Part shown: positions 47,171 through 53,928 of the stretch, piece after piece
Position numbering within the stretch: the first letter of the stretch is position 1
Layout of the letters: each line of letters starts with the position of its first letter
NCBI GenBank assembly: GCA_964461135.1
Contig: CAYWTB010000019.1
Location: forward strand, 1 to 62,536
Direction: 5' to 3'
DNA length: 62,536 nt
From: RQOF01 sp964461135
GTDB taxonomy: Bacteria; Calditrichota; Calditrichia; RBG-13-44-9
Program-made: the position numbers and the translations under genes
The notes under the pieces: generated by a model
Seen by the model: the letters and a program-made list of their open reading frames with translations, nothing else
What the model was told of the DNA's origin: nothing
The model's database searches: none

Positions 47171-47650
47171 ATGAAAGGCGCACCCGAAGTAATTGAAATG
47201 TTAAACCAATCACTGGAAGGTGAATTGTATGCAATTATGCAGTACATTTTGCACAGCGAGAGCTGTGACGATCTGGGTTATGAAAAATTAGCCGGGATTA
47301 TCAAGAAGGATGCCATGCAGGAGATGCACCACGCGGAAATTCTGATCGAGCGTATCCTGTTTCTGGAAGGAACTCCAAAACTGAAGATGAATCGTGAATT
47401 GAGCTGGAAAGAGGATATCAGCCTCAATTTCAAGGCCCAGCTGGCGGCAGAAATGGACGGGCTGAAAATTTACCGGGATGGTGTAAAACTTACCCAGAAG
47501 CCGGAAGATACCGGCACCAGGATTTTAATTGAGAGTATTATAAAAGACGAAGAAGATCATGTGGACTGGATTGAATCACAGCTGGTGATGATAGAGCAGG
47601 TTGGAGTGGAAAATTATCTGGCCCAGCAAATTTATGATGATGAAAAATAA
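47171..47650 (+). CDS. bfr: Bacterioferritin, catalytic subunit
   Basis: 159 residues with the complete di-iron ferroxidase set Glu18, Glu51, His54, Glu94, Glu127, His130, plus haem ligand Met52. The motif EMHHAEILIERILFLEG is diagnostic. It stores iron and detoxifies peroxide using Fe2+. The C-terminus (VENYLAQQIY) resembles that of the upstream degenerate subunit (IENYLAQNIY), which indicates a gene duplication. Confidence 0.95.
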   Translation: MKGAPEVIEMLNQSLEGELYAIMQYILHSESCDDLGYEKLAGIIKKDAMQEMHHAEILIERILFLEGTPKLKMNRELSWKEDISLNFKAQLAAEMDGLKIYRDGVKLTQKPEDTGTRILIESIIKDEEDHVDWIESQLVMIEQVGVENYLAQQIYDDEK

Positions 47651-47689
47651 ATTATACGCAAGCCACATTTAAAATAATCAAATTTTTTG

Positions 47690-47707
47690 AATCACACTAT
47701 TGTGATT
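47690..47707. promoter_or_regulatory. Inverted repeat AATCACA-N4-TGTGATT
   Basis: Perfect 7-bp arms with a 4-bp centre. No T-run follows on the plus strand, so it is unlikely to be a terminator of the bacterioferritin genes. It may be an operator for a dimeric regulator. Half-site order is opposite to a CRP box. Confidence 0.4.
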
Positions 47708-47801
47708 TCGGGTGGTGATTTATTCCACCTCCGGGATATCCGGCGGGTAGACCGGAATAGTCAATAATCAGGAAGCTTCTTAAAAAAATAAAAAAATTGT
47801 A

Positions 47802-47819
47802 ACCTTGAGAAAAAAAGGT
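47802..47819. promoter_or_regulatory. ACCTT...AAGGT dyad, possible MerR-type operator
   Basis: ACCTTG and AAGGT face each other across an A-rich 8-bp centre, about 140 bp upstream of merR. MerR regulators often bind such dyads between spaced promoter boxes. Weak evidence: short arms and low complexity. Confidence 0.3.
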
Positions 47820-47957
47820 CATCATAATTATCTGAAATAAAAAAGAAATTTTTTTACATGACAATGTTCATTACTTCACAAGCTATTTTTTTAACCGAAA
47901 TCTACATTTTAAAATAGAGAATAACTACAGTTTGAAATACAGGAGAGAAGGAAGAAA

Positions 47958-48446
47958 ATGGCTGAGGATATAGAAAAACATGAGCCCATTTTACCTATCG
48001 GTTCTGCCGCCCGGCTGGTGGAAGTGGCTGTACAGACCTTGAGATTATATGAACATGCCGGATTGATTTTACCGGAGAGGACTGCCAGTGGCAGACGTTT
48101 GTACTCCCTGCATGATATACAAAAACTTCGCTGCATCAGAAAAATGATTAAGGAGGAGGGCATGAATATCAGCGGTATAAAACGTGTGCTGGCTATGATA
48201 CCCTGCTGGGATTTCAAAGGCGGACTGGATGATGATTGTCTTAGCTGTACTGCCTACCGGGAGGCAGCCGGACCCTGCTGGAGTGTTCAGGATGTTGGTA
48301 ACAAATGCCGCCATATGCATTGCCGGGACTGTGAAGTTTATAAACTCAATTATAACTGCGAGGAACTGAAGGATGTAATTGTCAGAAAACGGTCTAAAAA
48401 TGGTGCATTACACTTCAACAATAAAATAGCTGATAAAATAAAATGA
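47958..48446 (+). CDS. MerR-family regulator with Cys-rich C-terminal domain
   Basis: 162 residues. The N-terminal MerR winged helix (about 13-85) has SAARLVEVAVQTLRLYEHAG and the wing RRLYSLHDI. The C-terminal half carries many cysteines: IPCWDF, DDDCLSC, GPCWSV, NKCRHMHCRDCEV and NYNCEEL. These could bind metal or an Fe-S cluster, or sense persulfide. It heads the sulfur cassette and is 16 bp before the SQR-like gene, so it probably controls it. I have seen similar Cys-rich MerR proteins near sulfur genes in anaerobes, but the ligand is unproven. Confidence 0.87.
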   Translation: MAEDIEKHEPILPIGSAARLVEVAVQTLRLYEHAGLILPERTASGRRLYSLHDIQKLRCIRKMIKEEGMNISGIKRVLAMIPCWDFKGGLDDDCLSCTAYREAAGPCWSVQDVGNKCRHMHCRDCEVYKLNYNCEELKDVIVRKRSKNGALHFNNKIADKIK

Positions 48447-48462
48447 TTCAGGAAGGAGCCTC

Positions 48463-49692
48463 ATGAAAAAATTACTGATTCTTGGTGCCGGCACTGCGGG
48501 TACCATCATGGCAAATAAACTGTCCGCCGAACTTGATAAACGCGAATGGCAGATTACCCTGGTTGATAAGGACGAAACTCATCATTACCAGCCCGGATAT
48601 CTTTTTATCCCCTTTAACATATACACCAGGGAGGATGTGGTTAAGCCCAAGCGGGACTTCTTTCCCTCCGGTGTGGATATTATCATGTCTTCCATCGAAT
48701 TGATTCAACCGGAAAACAACAAGGTAAAGCTCACCAATGGTCAGGTTTTATCCTATGATATTCTGGTTCTTGCCACCGGCAGCAGCACCCGTCCCGAGGA
48801 AACCGAAGGGTTGATGAATGGCGCCTGGCGGAAAAATATCTTTGATTTTTACACCCTGGACGGAGCAGTGGCTTTGCACAATTTCCTGAAGTACTGGCAG
48901 GGTGGAAAACTGGTGATCAATATAGTGGAAATGCCCATTAAATGTCCGGTGGCCCCGCTGGAATTTTCTTTTCTGGCGGACTGGTGGTTTACCGAGCAGG
49001 GGATCCGGGATAAAGTGGATATTGAGTATGTCACTCCCCTCCCCGGTGCATTCACCAAACCCAGAGCCGCGCAAATGCTGGGTGATTTTCTGGAAAAGAA
49101 AAATATCAAGCTGGTTTCCGAATTTGCCGTGGCCAGGGTGGATACAACCAATAATAAGCTGGTTTCCTGGGATAAACGTGAAGTTCCCTATGATCTGCTG
49201 GTGACGGTACCCACCAATATGGGTGCGGATATTATTGCCAATTCCGGTATGGGAGATGATCTGAATTTTGTTCCCACGGACCCCCATACCCTGCAGTCGA
49301 AAAAACACCACAATATTTTTGTGATCGGCGATGCGACTGATCTGCCCAGTTCGAAAGCGGGATCAGTTGCTCATTTCCAGGCTGATGTATTGTTCGAGAA
49401 CATTCTGCGCTATATCGATGACCGACAACTAGCCCCGCATTTTGATGGACATGCAAATTGCTTTATCGAGTCGGGATTCGGTAAAGGACTGCTGATTGAC
49501 TTCAATTATGACGTGGAACCGCTGCCCGGCAAATACCCGCTGCCCGGAATCGGTCCTTTTTCCTTATTGCAGGAAACCAAAATGAACCATTGGGGGAAGA
49601 TGATGTTTCGCTGGGTCTACTGGAATCTTCTGCTCAAGGGTTCCGAACTGCCCATTGAGGCCCAGATGGCCATGGCAGGGAAGAGGTTATAA
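48463..49692 (+). CDS. Sulfide:quinone oxidoreductase-like FAD protein
   Basis: 409 residues with an N-terminal FAD motif LGAGTAGTIMA and a second strand motif ATGSSTRPE. Two redox cysteines align with those of sulfide:quinone oxidoreductases: Cys161 in PIKCPVAP (human SQOR Cys201) and Cys333 in DGHANCFIESGFGKG (Cys379). FVIGDATDLPSSKAGSVAH marks the flavin C-terminal site. The C-terminus (MNHWGKMMFRWVYWNLLLKG) could insert into the membrane as in SQR. Both active cysteines are present, so sulfide oxidation with quinone reduction is likely. The ribosome site is GGAAGGAG. Confidence 0.84.
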   Translation: MKKLLILGAGTAGTIMANKLSAELDKREWQITLVDKDETHHYQPGYLFIPFNIYTREDVVKPKRDFFPSGVDIIMSSIELIQPENNKVKLTNGQVLSYDILVLATGSSTRPEETEGLMNGAWRKNIFDFYTLDGAVALHNFLKYWQGGKLVINIVEMPIKCPVAPLEFSFLADWWFTEQGIRDKVDIEYVTPLPGAFTKPRAAQMLGDFLEKKNIKLVSEFAVARVDTTNNKLVSWDKREVPYDLLVTVPTNMGADIIANSGMGDDLNFVPTDPHTLQSKKHHNIFVIGDATDLPSSKAGSVAHFQADVLFENILRYIDDRQLAPHFDGHANCFIESGFGKGLLIDFNYDVEPLPGKYPLPGIGPFSLLQETKMNHWGKMMFRWVYWNLLLKGSELPIEAQMAMAGKRL

Positions 49693-49694
49693 TT

Positions 49695-50417
49695 ATGGAA
49701 ACAAAACATATTGAACATCAGATTGATGAAATCAACCGCAAACTCGATTCCATTACCAGCTATATGCAACAACAGGAAAGGCGTCGGCGGGAATGGGATG
49801 AACTAAAAACAGATCTAACTTACATCGGTAAAGATATCTTCCAGTCTGCGGTGCAGGAACTGGACGAAGTGGCTTACACCTTCGATACCACTGACCTGCT
49901 CTATCTGTTGAAAAAACTGCTGCGTAATACCCGGAATTTTAGCGCCCTGCTGGACCAGGTGGAAAGTGCATCCGACTTTTTGAAGGATGCCACCCCTCTA
50001 AGCAAGGATGTGTTTAGTCAGCTGCTGGAGACGCTGGCAGAGATTGAACAGAAAGGGTATTTTGATTTCGGGAGGGAAATGCTGAAGGTATTGGATACCG
50101 TCGTCACATCATTTACCCCGGAAGATGTAAAACTTTTAAGGGAAAATATTACCGCTATCCTGATGACGGTCAAGAATCTTACTCAACCCCAGATGCTGGG
50201 AAGTGTGAATAATGCCCTGCATTTCTTCCAGAAAATGGATGTGGCCGTGGATCAGAAAATAACCTACTGGCAATTACTGAAGGAACTAAGGGATCCCGAA
50301 TTGAAAAGGGGACTCGCTTTTGTGATACAATTTATGAAAAACATGGTGTATTCGAATGGAAATCAGGAAAATCAGCTTTTGAAAGAAAAGAACAAACAAC
50401 TTAAAAAGGAGGAATAA
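49695..50417 (+). CDS. DUF1641 protein
   Basis: 240 residues, mostly helical, with the DUF1641 hallmark LGSVNNALHFFQKMDVAV and ELKRGLAFVIQFMKNM near the C-terminus. It begins 2 bp after the SQR-like gene and its end carries the ribosome site (AAGGAGG) of the next gene, so all three are translationally coupled. DUF1641 genes often accompany flavin oxidoreductases and formate dehydrogenase genes. The function is unknown; an adaptor of the SQR-like enzyme is possible. Confidence 0.83.
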   Translation: METKHIEHQIDEINRKLDSITSYMQQQERRRREWDELKTDLTYIGKDIFQSAVQELDEVAYTFDTTDLLYLLKKLLRNTRNFSALLDQVESASDFLKDATPLSKDVFSQLLETLAEIEQKGYFDFGREMLKVLDTVVTSFTPEDVKLLRENITAILMTVKNLTQPQMLGSVNNALHFFQKMDVAVDQKITYWQLLKELRDPELKRGLAFVIQFMKNMVYSNGNQENQLLKEKNKQLKKEE

Positions 50418-50419
50418 TT

Positions 50420-50737
50420 ATGCCGAGCAAAACACTGGCAGGAAAAACCGTAGAAGTTGATGATGAAGGATTCTTACACAATCCGGATGACTGGACTGAA
50501 GAAATGGCCTCTGAAATTGCCAGGGAAGAAGGAATTGATAATCTGAGCGATGCGCATTGGAAGGTAATCAAATTTATCCGCCAGGATGCCAGGGAGACCG
50601 GACAGGTACCGACCATCCGGCGCATAAAAAATGCCGGTGGAATTCCTACCAATGAACTTTACGAACTGTTCCCGCAGGGGCCGGCCAAGAAGTCTGCAAA
50701 GATCGCAGGATATGGCAAGCCTCAGGGATGTGTTTAA
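50420..50737 (+). CDS. tusE: TusE/DsrC-family sulfur carrier
   Basis: 105 residues with the family blocks VEVDDEGFLHNPDDWTEEMA, WKVIKFIRQDARETGQVPTIRRI and the tail ending GKPQGCV with carrier Cys104. In DsrC proteins a second Cys lies 11 residues earlier (typical GACKVAG); here that place is Ala (KSAKIAG). The protein therefore has the single-cysteine, TusE-type tail. It probably carries a persulfide between the SQR-like enzyme and the DsrE-like protein. Only 2 bp separate it from the DUF1641 gene. Confidence 0.88.
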   Translation: MPSKTLAGKTVEVDDEGFLHNPDDWTEEMASEIAREEGIDNLSDAHWKVIKFIRQDARETGQVPTIRRIKNAGGIPTNELYELFPQGPAKKSAKIAGYGKPQGCV

Positions 50738-50842
50738 AATAAGGATTCAGGATCAGTTTGAATATCCGGAATTTATTTTCCTGGTTCCACAGAAGACATA
50801 AAAATTAAAGAAACAGTAAATTACTAAATTTGAGGAGAAAAT

Positions 50843-51322
50843 ATGGCAAACGCACAACCCGAACGGATAACAAAAGTGTCTATTGTCATATCCAAGGGTT
50901 CATTGGAAGGAGTTTACCCGGGTTTGATAATGGCCAATGGTGCCAGAATGGAAGGAATAGAAGCGAACCTGTTTTTTACCTTCTTCGGCCTGGAAGCCAT
51001 AATGAAAAAACGTATGCATAATCTTAAGGTGGCCACGGTTGGCAATCCGGCTATGCACATTCCCTCCCTGCTGGGAATTCTGCCCGGTATGTCGGCATTC
51101 GCCACTGGTAAAATGGTGAAAGAAATGAACAAACTGGATATTCCACCGGTTCCGGAGTTTGTGGAAATGGTTTATGATGCCGGAACTAAACTTTATGCCT
51201 GCAAGGCAACGGTGGATATGTTCCATTTAACCCGGGACGATTTCTGTGAGCAGACGGATTCAATTATTAATGTCGGTAAGTTCTATGAAATTGCCGCCGG
51301 AGGCCAGATCATATTTACCTGA
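50843..51322 (+). CDS. DsrE/DsrF-like sulfurtransferase
   Basis: 159 residues with the DsrE-type fold: TKVSIVISKGSLEGVYPGLIMANGA at the start and the Cys-bearing segment KLYACKATVDMF with Cys120, the usual sulfur-accepting place. A second Cys is at 135 (DDFCEQTD). It ends the cassette, 105 bp after the TusE-like gene with its own GAGGAGA ribosome site. A terminator follows at 51348. Persulfide transfer is inferred. Confidence 0.85.
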   Translation: MANAQPERITKVSIVISKGSLEGVYPGLIMANGARMEGIEANLFFTFFGLEAIMKKRMHNLKVATVGNPAMHIPSLLGILPGMSAFATGKMVKEMNKLDIPPVPEFVEMVYDAGTKLYACKATVDMFHLTRDDFCEQTDSIINVGKFYEIAAGGQIIFT

Positions 51323-51347
51323 TCGGCGCAAGTTTACTGTTATCATG

Positions 51348-51385
51348 GGATGGGATTGAGTGATTCTCAATCTCATCCTTCTTTT
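51348..51385 (+). terminator. Strong terminator after the sulfur cassette
   Basis: GGATGGGATTGAG (51348-51360) pairs with CTCAATCTCATCC (51366-51378), 13 bp with one G-U, loop TGATT. It is followed by a T-rich run. Ends the merR-to-dsrE transcript. Confidence 0.9.
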
Positions 51386-51641
51386 ATATTGTTAATTGTC
51401 TGTTAAAAATTTAATTGGGGATGAGGGAGCTGAACTTTGATTCCGATACCGGATAGACAATTTTCTTTAAGGTTTTTTTCTTTCCACCAGCATGGAGAGG
51501 AAACGCTGGAAGTATCTGCCCGGCTCCTGACAGGTCAAGACTATAAGAAAAAATCAGGAATTTCAGCCTTTCCGATCACCGGAATTATAAATGATTTTTT
51601 TATGAAGGTCATTTCATTGATCTCATTTTAAATCTTTATTT

Positions 51642-51670
51642 TGCCGACTGCCGACTGCCGACTGCCAACT
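51642..51670. repeat. Tandem TGCCGAC heptamers
   Basis: Three exact TGCCGAC units and a fourth variant (TGCCAAC) in a row. Two variant units recur at 51919-51935. The run is seven-base periodic and has no coding context. Confidence 0.8.
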
Positions 51671-51848
51671 GTTTTTTGTCCACGCCTGTCCGGCTTTAGA
51701 CGGGAATTTCACAAATTATCACGAATTTCCCAAATTTAGACAAGTTTTTCCTGATGCCTGAGACCTGATACCTTGATTTTAGGCCTTGAGCCTTTAGCCT
51801 TTGGCCTTTAGCCCTTATCCATTTCCCCTTTCCCCTCTTTGATCTTTC

Positions 51849-51911
51849 GCATAGCGACCACTTCGTGGTAATCTTTGATTTTTTGCATGGCGACCACTAT
51901 GTGGTAATCTT
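51849..51911. repeat. Direct repeat of a 27-bp unit with internal hairpin
   Basis: Units at 51849-51875 and 51885-51911 match at 24 of 27 positions. Both begin GCAT, carry ACCAC-N3-GTGGT (a 5-bp stem) and end GTGGTAATCTT. Two of the three differences fall in the loop and keep the stem intact. Confidence 0.8.
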
Positions 51912-52180
51912 GTCTTTCTGCCAACTGCCGACTGCCTTTTATCAGTCCAAAAATTTCACGCCTGTCCGGAGTCTAATAGCATTCGGTTAATGTGATTAAG
52001 ACTATACTAAATTGCCTGGCAAGTAAAACGCCGGGAAACATTTTTAAGTAGATAGCTTGTTTTTTGTTCTACCCAAATGGTAAAATGTATGTTTAAGAGG
52101 AAAGACTTATAGATCAAAAACATTTTCTTTAAAATTTAATAAATTCTTAATATTTAGGGTCTCAGAATTTTTCATTGCTT

Positions 52181-52206
52181 GTTCTTTTGCCTTGATGCAA
52201 AAGAAC
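52181..52206. repeat. Short hairpin element GTTCTTTTGC-N6-GCAAAAGAAC
   Basis: Perfect 10-bp arms around a 6-nt loop. It matches in layout the hairpin at the window's right end (62508-62535). Short repeats of this style recur in many genomes, often tied to small mobile elements. Confidence 0.75.
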
Positions 52207-52222
52207 CAAAAAATCAAGACTG

Positions 52223-52388
52223 TCAGGAAAAATCTGGAAATTCAACGGTGCACCTCTCTAAAATTCTTAAACTCCCCCGCACTCAATAGTGGAATAGCTA
52301 TCAAGGTTTTTTGCATATGTTGAGTGCGGGGTCAAACAAAAAGAATTTTTACGTTCGGTGCACCGGAATTTCAGGCGATTTTTCCTGA
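52223..52388. repeat. 166-bp nested imperfect palindrome
   Basis: Four pairs of arms face each other in order: TCAGGAAAAATC with GATTTTTCCTGA, GAAATTC with GAATTTC, GGTGCACC with GGTGCACC and CCCCGCACTCAA with TTGAGTGCGGGG. AAAATTCTT with AAGAATTTT lies between the last two. A 33-nt loop (52287-52319) is left at the centre. It would form one long hairpin as RNA or a cruciform as DNA. It has no ORF and resembles a small non-autonomous mobile element or a palindromic repeat. Confidence 0.85.
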
Positions 52389-52730
52389 AGGTCTATCTTA
52401 ATCACCGCATTTTTTTATAGACAGTAATGGTCCGGCTCAAGACATGATTACCACGAATTACAAAACCATTCGTTTATGTTCCAGACCATGGCTTCCAAAA
52501 ATCCTGAAACCAATTTTTTAAGAACTTCCAGACATGCCCCGATAATTTTAAAACTTTCATTTTTATATTTTACATCTATCATGCTTTTTTCGTGTAAATT
52601 GATGAAATTCGTGGATCTATTTGTGTTCTCAAATACATACAGTTGAACGGAATTTCCTCTGATTTTTTCTGAAGGTCAGCAAAATCTGACTCTTAAAAGC
52701 TGATTCATTTGTCTTATCTGATTTCTTATC

Positions 52731-52765
52731 AAAAAGGCCCGGACAGGAAGCCGGGCCTTTCTTTA
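52731..52765. terminator. Bidirectional terminator
   Basis: AAAGGCCCGG (52733-52742) pairs with CCGGGCCTTT (52751-52760), loop of 8 nt, with an A-run on the left and T-run on the right. It works for the minus-strand gene that ends at 52789. Confidence 0.9.
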
Positions 52766-52788
52766 GTAAATATTTTGAGCGGAACTAA

Positions 52789-53508
52789 TCATTCCATCGC
52801 CGATTCCAGTTTCACATAAGCCTCGTGCAACTTTTGCACCGCCTGTTCCAGTTGTTTTTCGTCGTTACTTTTTTTAAGAACAGACAAATTTCCCACAGCC
52901 TGGTCCAGGTTTCTCCGGGCTTCATTGAATTGATCCGCATTATCCGTTATCCATTTAGGAGCGGTAATATCAATAATGGCTGCCATCTTTTCCTGAAACT
53001 CAGGTATGGATTCTTTAATTTTCTCCCAGTTTTTTTCCGGAAGATAATCGTGGTAAACATGATACAGGACCTTATGGAAATCATCTATTTCCGGAATGGG
53101 GGGATTTACTATTCTCACCAGCCGTTCAAAATCATCGTGCAGCACTCTGGCAGAGGCAAGCAATGCCTGGTCATCGTCTTCTTCCCCTGCTTTTTTGTAA
53201 GATTGCAGCGTTTTATTCATCTTTGTCAATGCTTCTTTCCAGTGCATTTCCCGATCCGGCCATTCCGCAGGAAATGTTACATCTTCAAGCTTCCGGTATT
53301 GTTCATGAAGATTGGGATAAAGTGATTTCAGAAGTGCAAAATCTTTATCCGGATATGCTTTATGCCACATGGAGTAAATGACATGATGCATTTCTTTTAA
53401 TTCCGGAATATCGGGATTTTCTGCCGGCTTTACTTCCACCTGTGCAAAGGAAGTCATAATCAGAAAAAATAATGATGAAAATGCATAAAATAATTTTTTC
53501 ATGGACAA
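52789..53508 (-). CDS. Secreted helical protein with two repeated modules, unknown function
   Basis: 239 residues with a signal peptide (cleavage near SFAQ). The mature protein is two similar ~100-residue modules. The first begins IPELKEMHHVIYSMWHKAYP and the second IPEIDDFHKVLYHVYHDYLP; each continues in helices and ends in LHDDFERLVRIV / LHEAYVKLESAM. The His/Trp/Tyr-rich starts could bind metal, and the fold suggests four-helix bundles like cytochrome c' without haem motif. I recognise no family. A bidirectional terminator lies at its 3' end. It diverges from the TonB receptor gene. Confidence 0.8.
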   Translation of the reverse strand: MSMKKLFYAFSSLFFLIMTSFAQVEVKPAENPDIPELKEMHHVIYSMWHKAYPDKDFALLKSLYPNLHEQYRKLEDVTFPAEWPDREMHWKEALTKMNKTLQSYKKAGEEDDDQALLASARVLHDDFERLVRIVNPPIPEIDDFHKVLYHVYHDYLPEKNWEKIKESIPEFQEKMAAIIDITAPKWITDNADQFNEARRNLDQAVGNLSVLKKSNDEKQLEQAVQKLHEAYVKLESAME

Positions 53509-53640
53509 ATTCCTCTAATTATTTTATATTAATTAGACATAAATTTATATTGTCCCAGGTATAAATGCAAAACGAAAGAATTTTCATCCAACTCCTAACA
53601 TTTATTATCAAACCGTTATACTTATAAGGAAACACCGCTA

Positions 53641-53673
53641 ACTAGGAAATTTTTTTCCTAGTGAACTAGGAAA
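53641..53673. promoter_or_regulatory. Triple ACTAGGAAA repeat, possible operator
   Basis: Copies at 53641-53649 and 53665-53673 are direct; an inverted copy (TTTCCTAGT) is at 53654-53662. Two of the three form a perfect 9-bp inverted repeat with a 4-nt centre. Such arrays in a leader suggest a binding site for a multimeric regulator. Confidence 0.6.
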
Positions 53674-53675
53674 AA

Positions 53676-53689
53676 GTGATCTTCATCAC
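53676..53689. promoter_or_regulatory. CRP/FNR-type dyad GTGA-N6-TCAC
   Basis: The spacing and half-sites match CRP/FNR-family (including HcpR-like) operators. It sits 3 bp from the ACTAGGAAA array. A matching regulator gene is not in the window. Confidence 0.5.
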
Positions 53690-53830
53690 CTATTTTGTGG
53701 ACTCAAAAAACACCTCTAAGTAGTTAAATATTATTGGATTATCGTTTTTTCATTAAATAGTTGGTATCATTTTTGTAGTTATACTTCTGATCCCGGAGGG
53801 GAAAGAAATACTTTTAAACTGAAAATAAAC

Positions 53831-53855
53831 AAAAGGAGGAGTCTGTATGACGTGA
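53831..53855 (+). promoter_or_regulatory. Two-codon ORF (Met-Thr-stop) with ideal ribosome site
   Basis: AAAAGGAGGA is followed six bases later by ATG ACG TGA (53847-53855). Nothing coding follows before the true start of the receptor at 53929. Minimal ORFs like this can stall ribosomes or hold a translation platform. Chance cannot be excluded. Confidence 0.45.
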
Positions 53856-53928
53856 TATTTCACTATTTTCCTTTCCTTTTTTTAATTTTCACTATATTTA
53901 ATCCACTAATTTATATGGAGGTGAACTA

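Larger units (their letters stand above)
47651..47957. other. Intergenic control region between bacterioferritin genes and merR
   Basis: About 300 bp. It holds the inverted repeat listed at 47690-47707, a second hairpin GGTGG/CCACC near 47714-47732, an AT-rich tract around 47780-47800 and the A-rich dyad listed at 47802-47819. No gene seen. Confidence 0.5.
51386..52730. other. Gene-free mosaic of repeats and palindromes
   Basis: About 1.35 kb without a credible gene. It holds tandem TGCCGAC units, a degenerate GCCTTTA/G run (51781-51820), a 36-bp-spaced direct repeat (51849/51885), two copies of CACGCCTGTCCGG (51681 and 51957), a short hairpin element (52181) and a 166-bp nested palindrome (52223). 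It resembles a graveyard of small non-coding repeats. Short ORFs here have no motif. Confidence 0.75.
53509..53928 (+). other. Long leader between divergent secreted-protein and TonB-receptor genes
   Basis: 420 bp with regulatory-looking features listed separately: an ACTAGGAAA repeat cluster, a GTGA-N6-TCAC dyad and a two-codon ORF with an ideal ribosome site. The receptor's own ribosome site is GGAGGTG at 53914-53920. I could not place the promoter with confidence. Confidence 0.6.

Noticed and set aside
47690..47707. CRP box or terminator after bfr
   Set aside because: Half-sites are in the reverse order to a CRP box and no T-run follows; kept only as a possible operator.
51437..51631. 64-codon frame after the sulfur-cassette terminator
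   Set aside because: Low-complexity region rich in repeats; no motif or ribosome site.
51642..51911. CRISPR array in the repeat region
   Set aside because: Repeat units are 7 or 27 bp with irregular spacing and only two copies of the longer one; no cas genes and no true spacers.
52181..52388. Intact insertion sequence with transposase
   Set aside because: No ORF of transposase length or motif in the region; only palindromic repeats.
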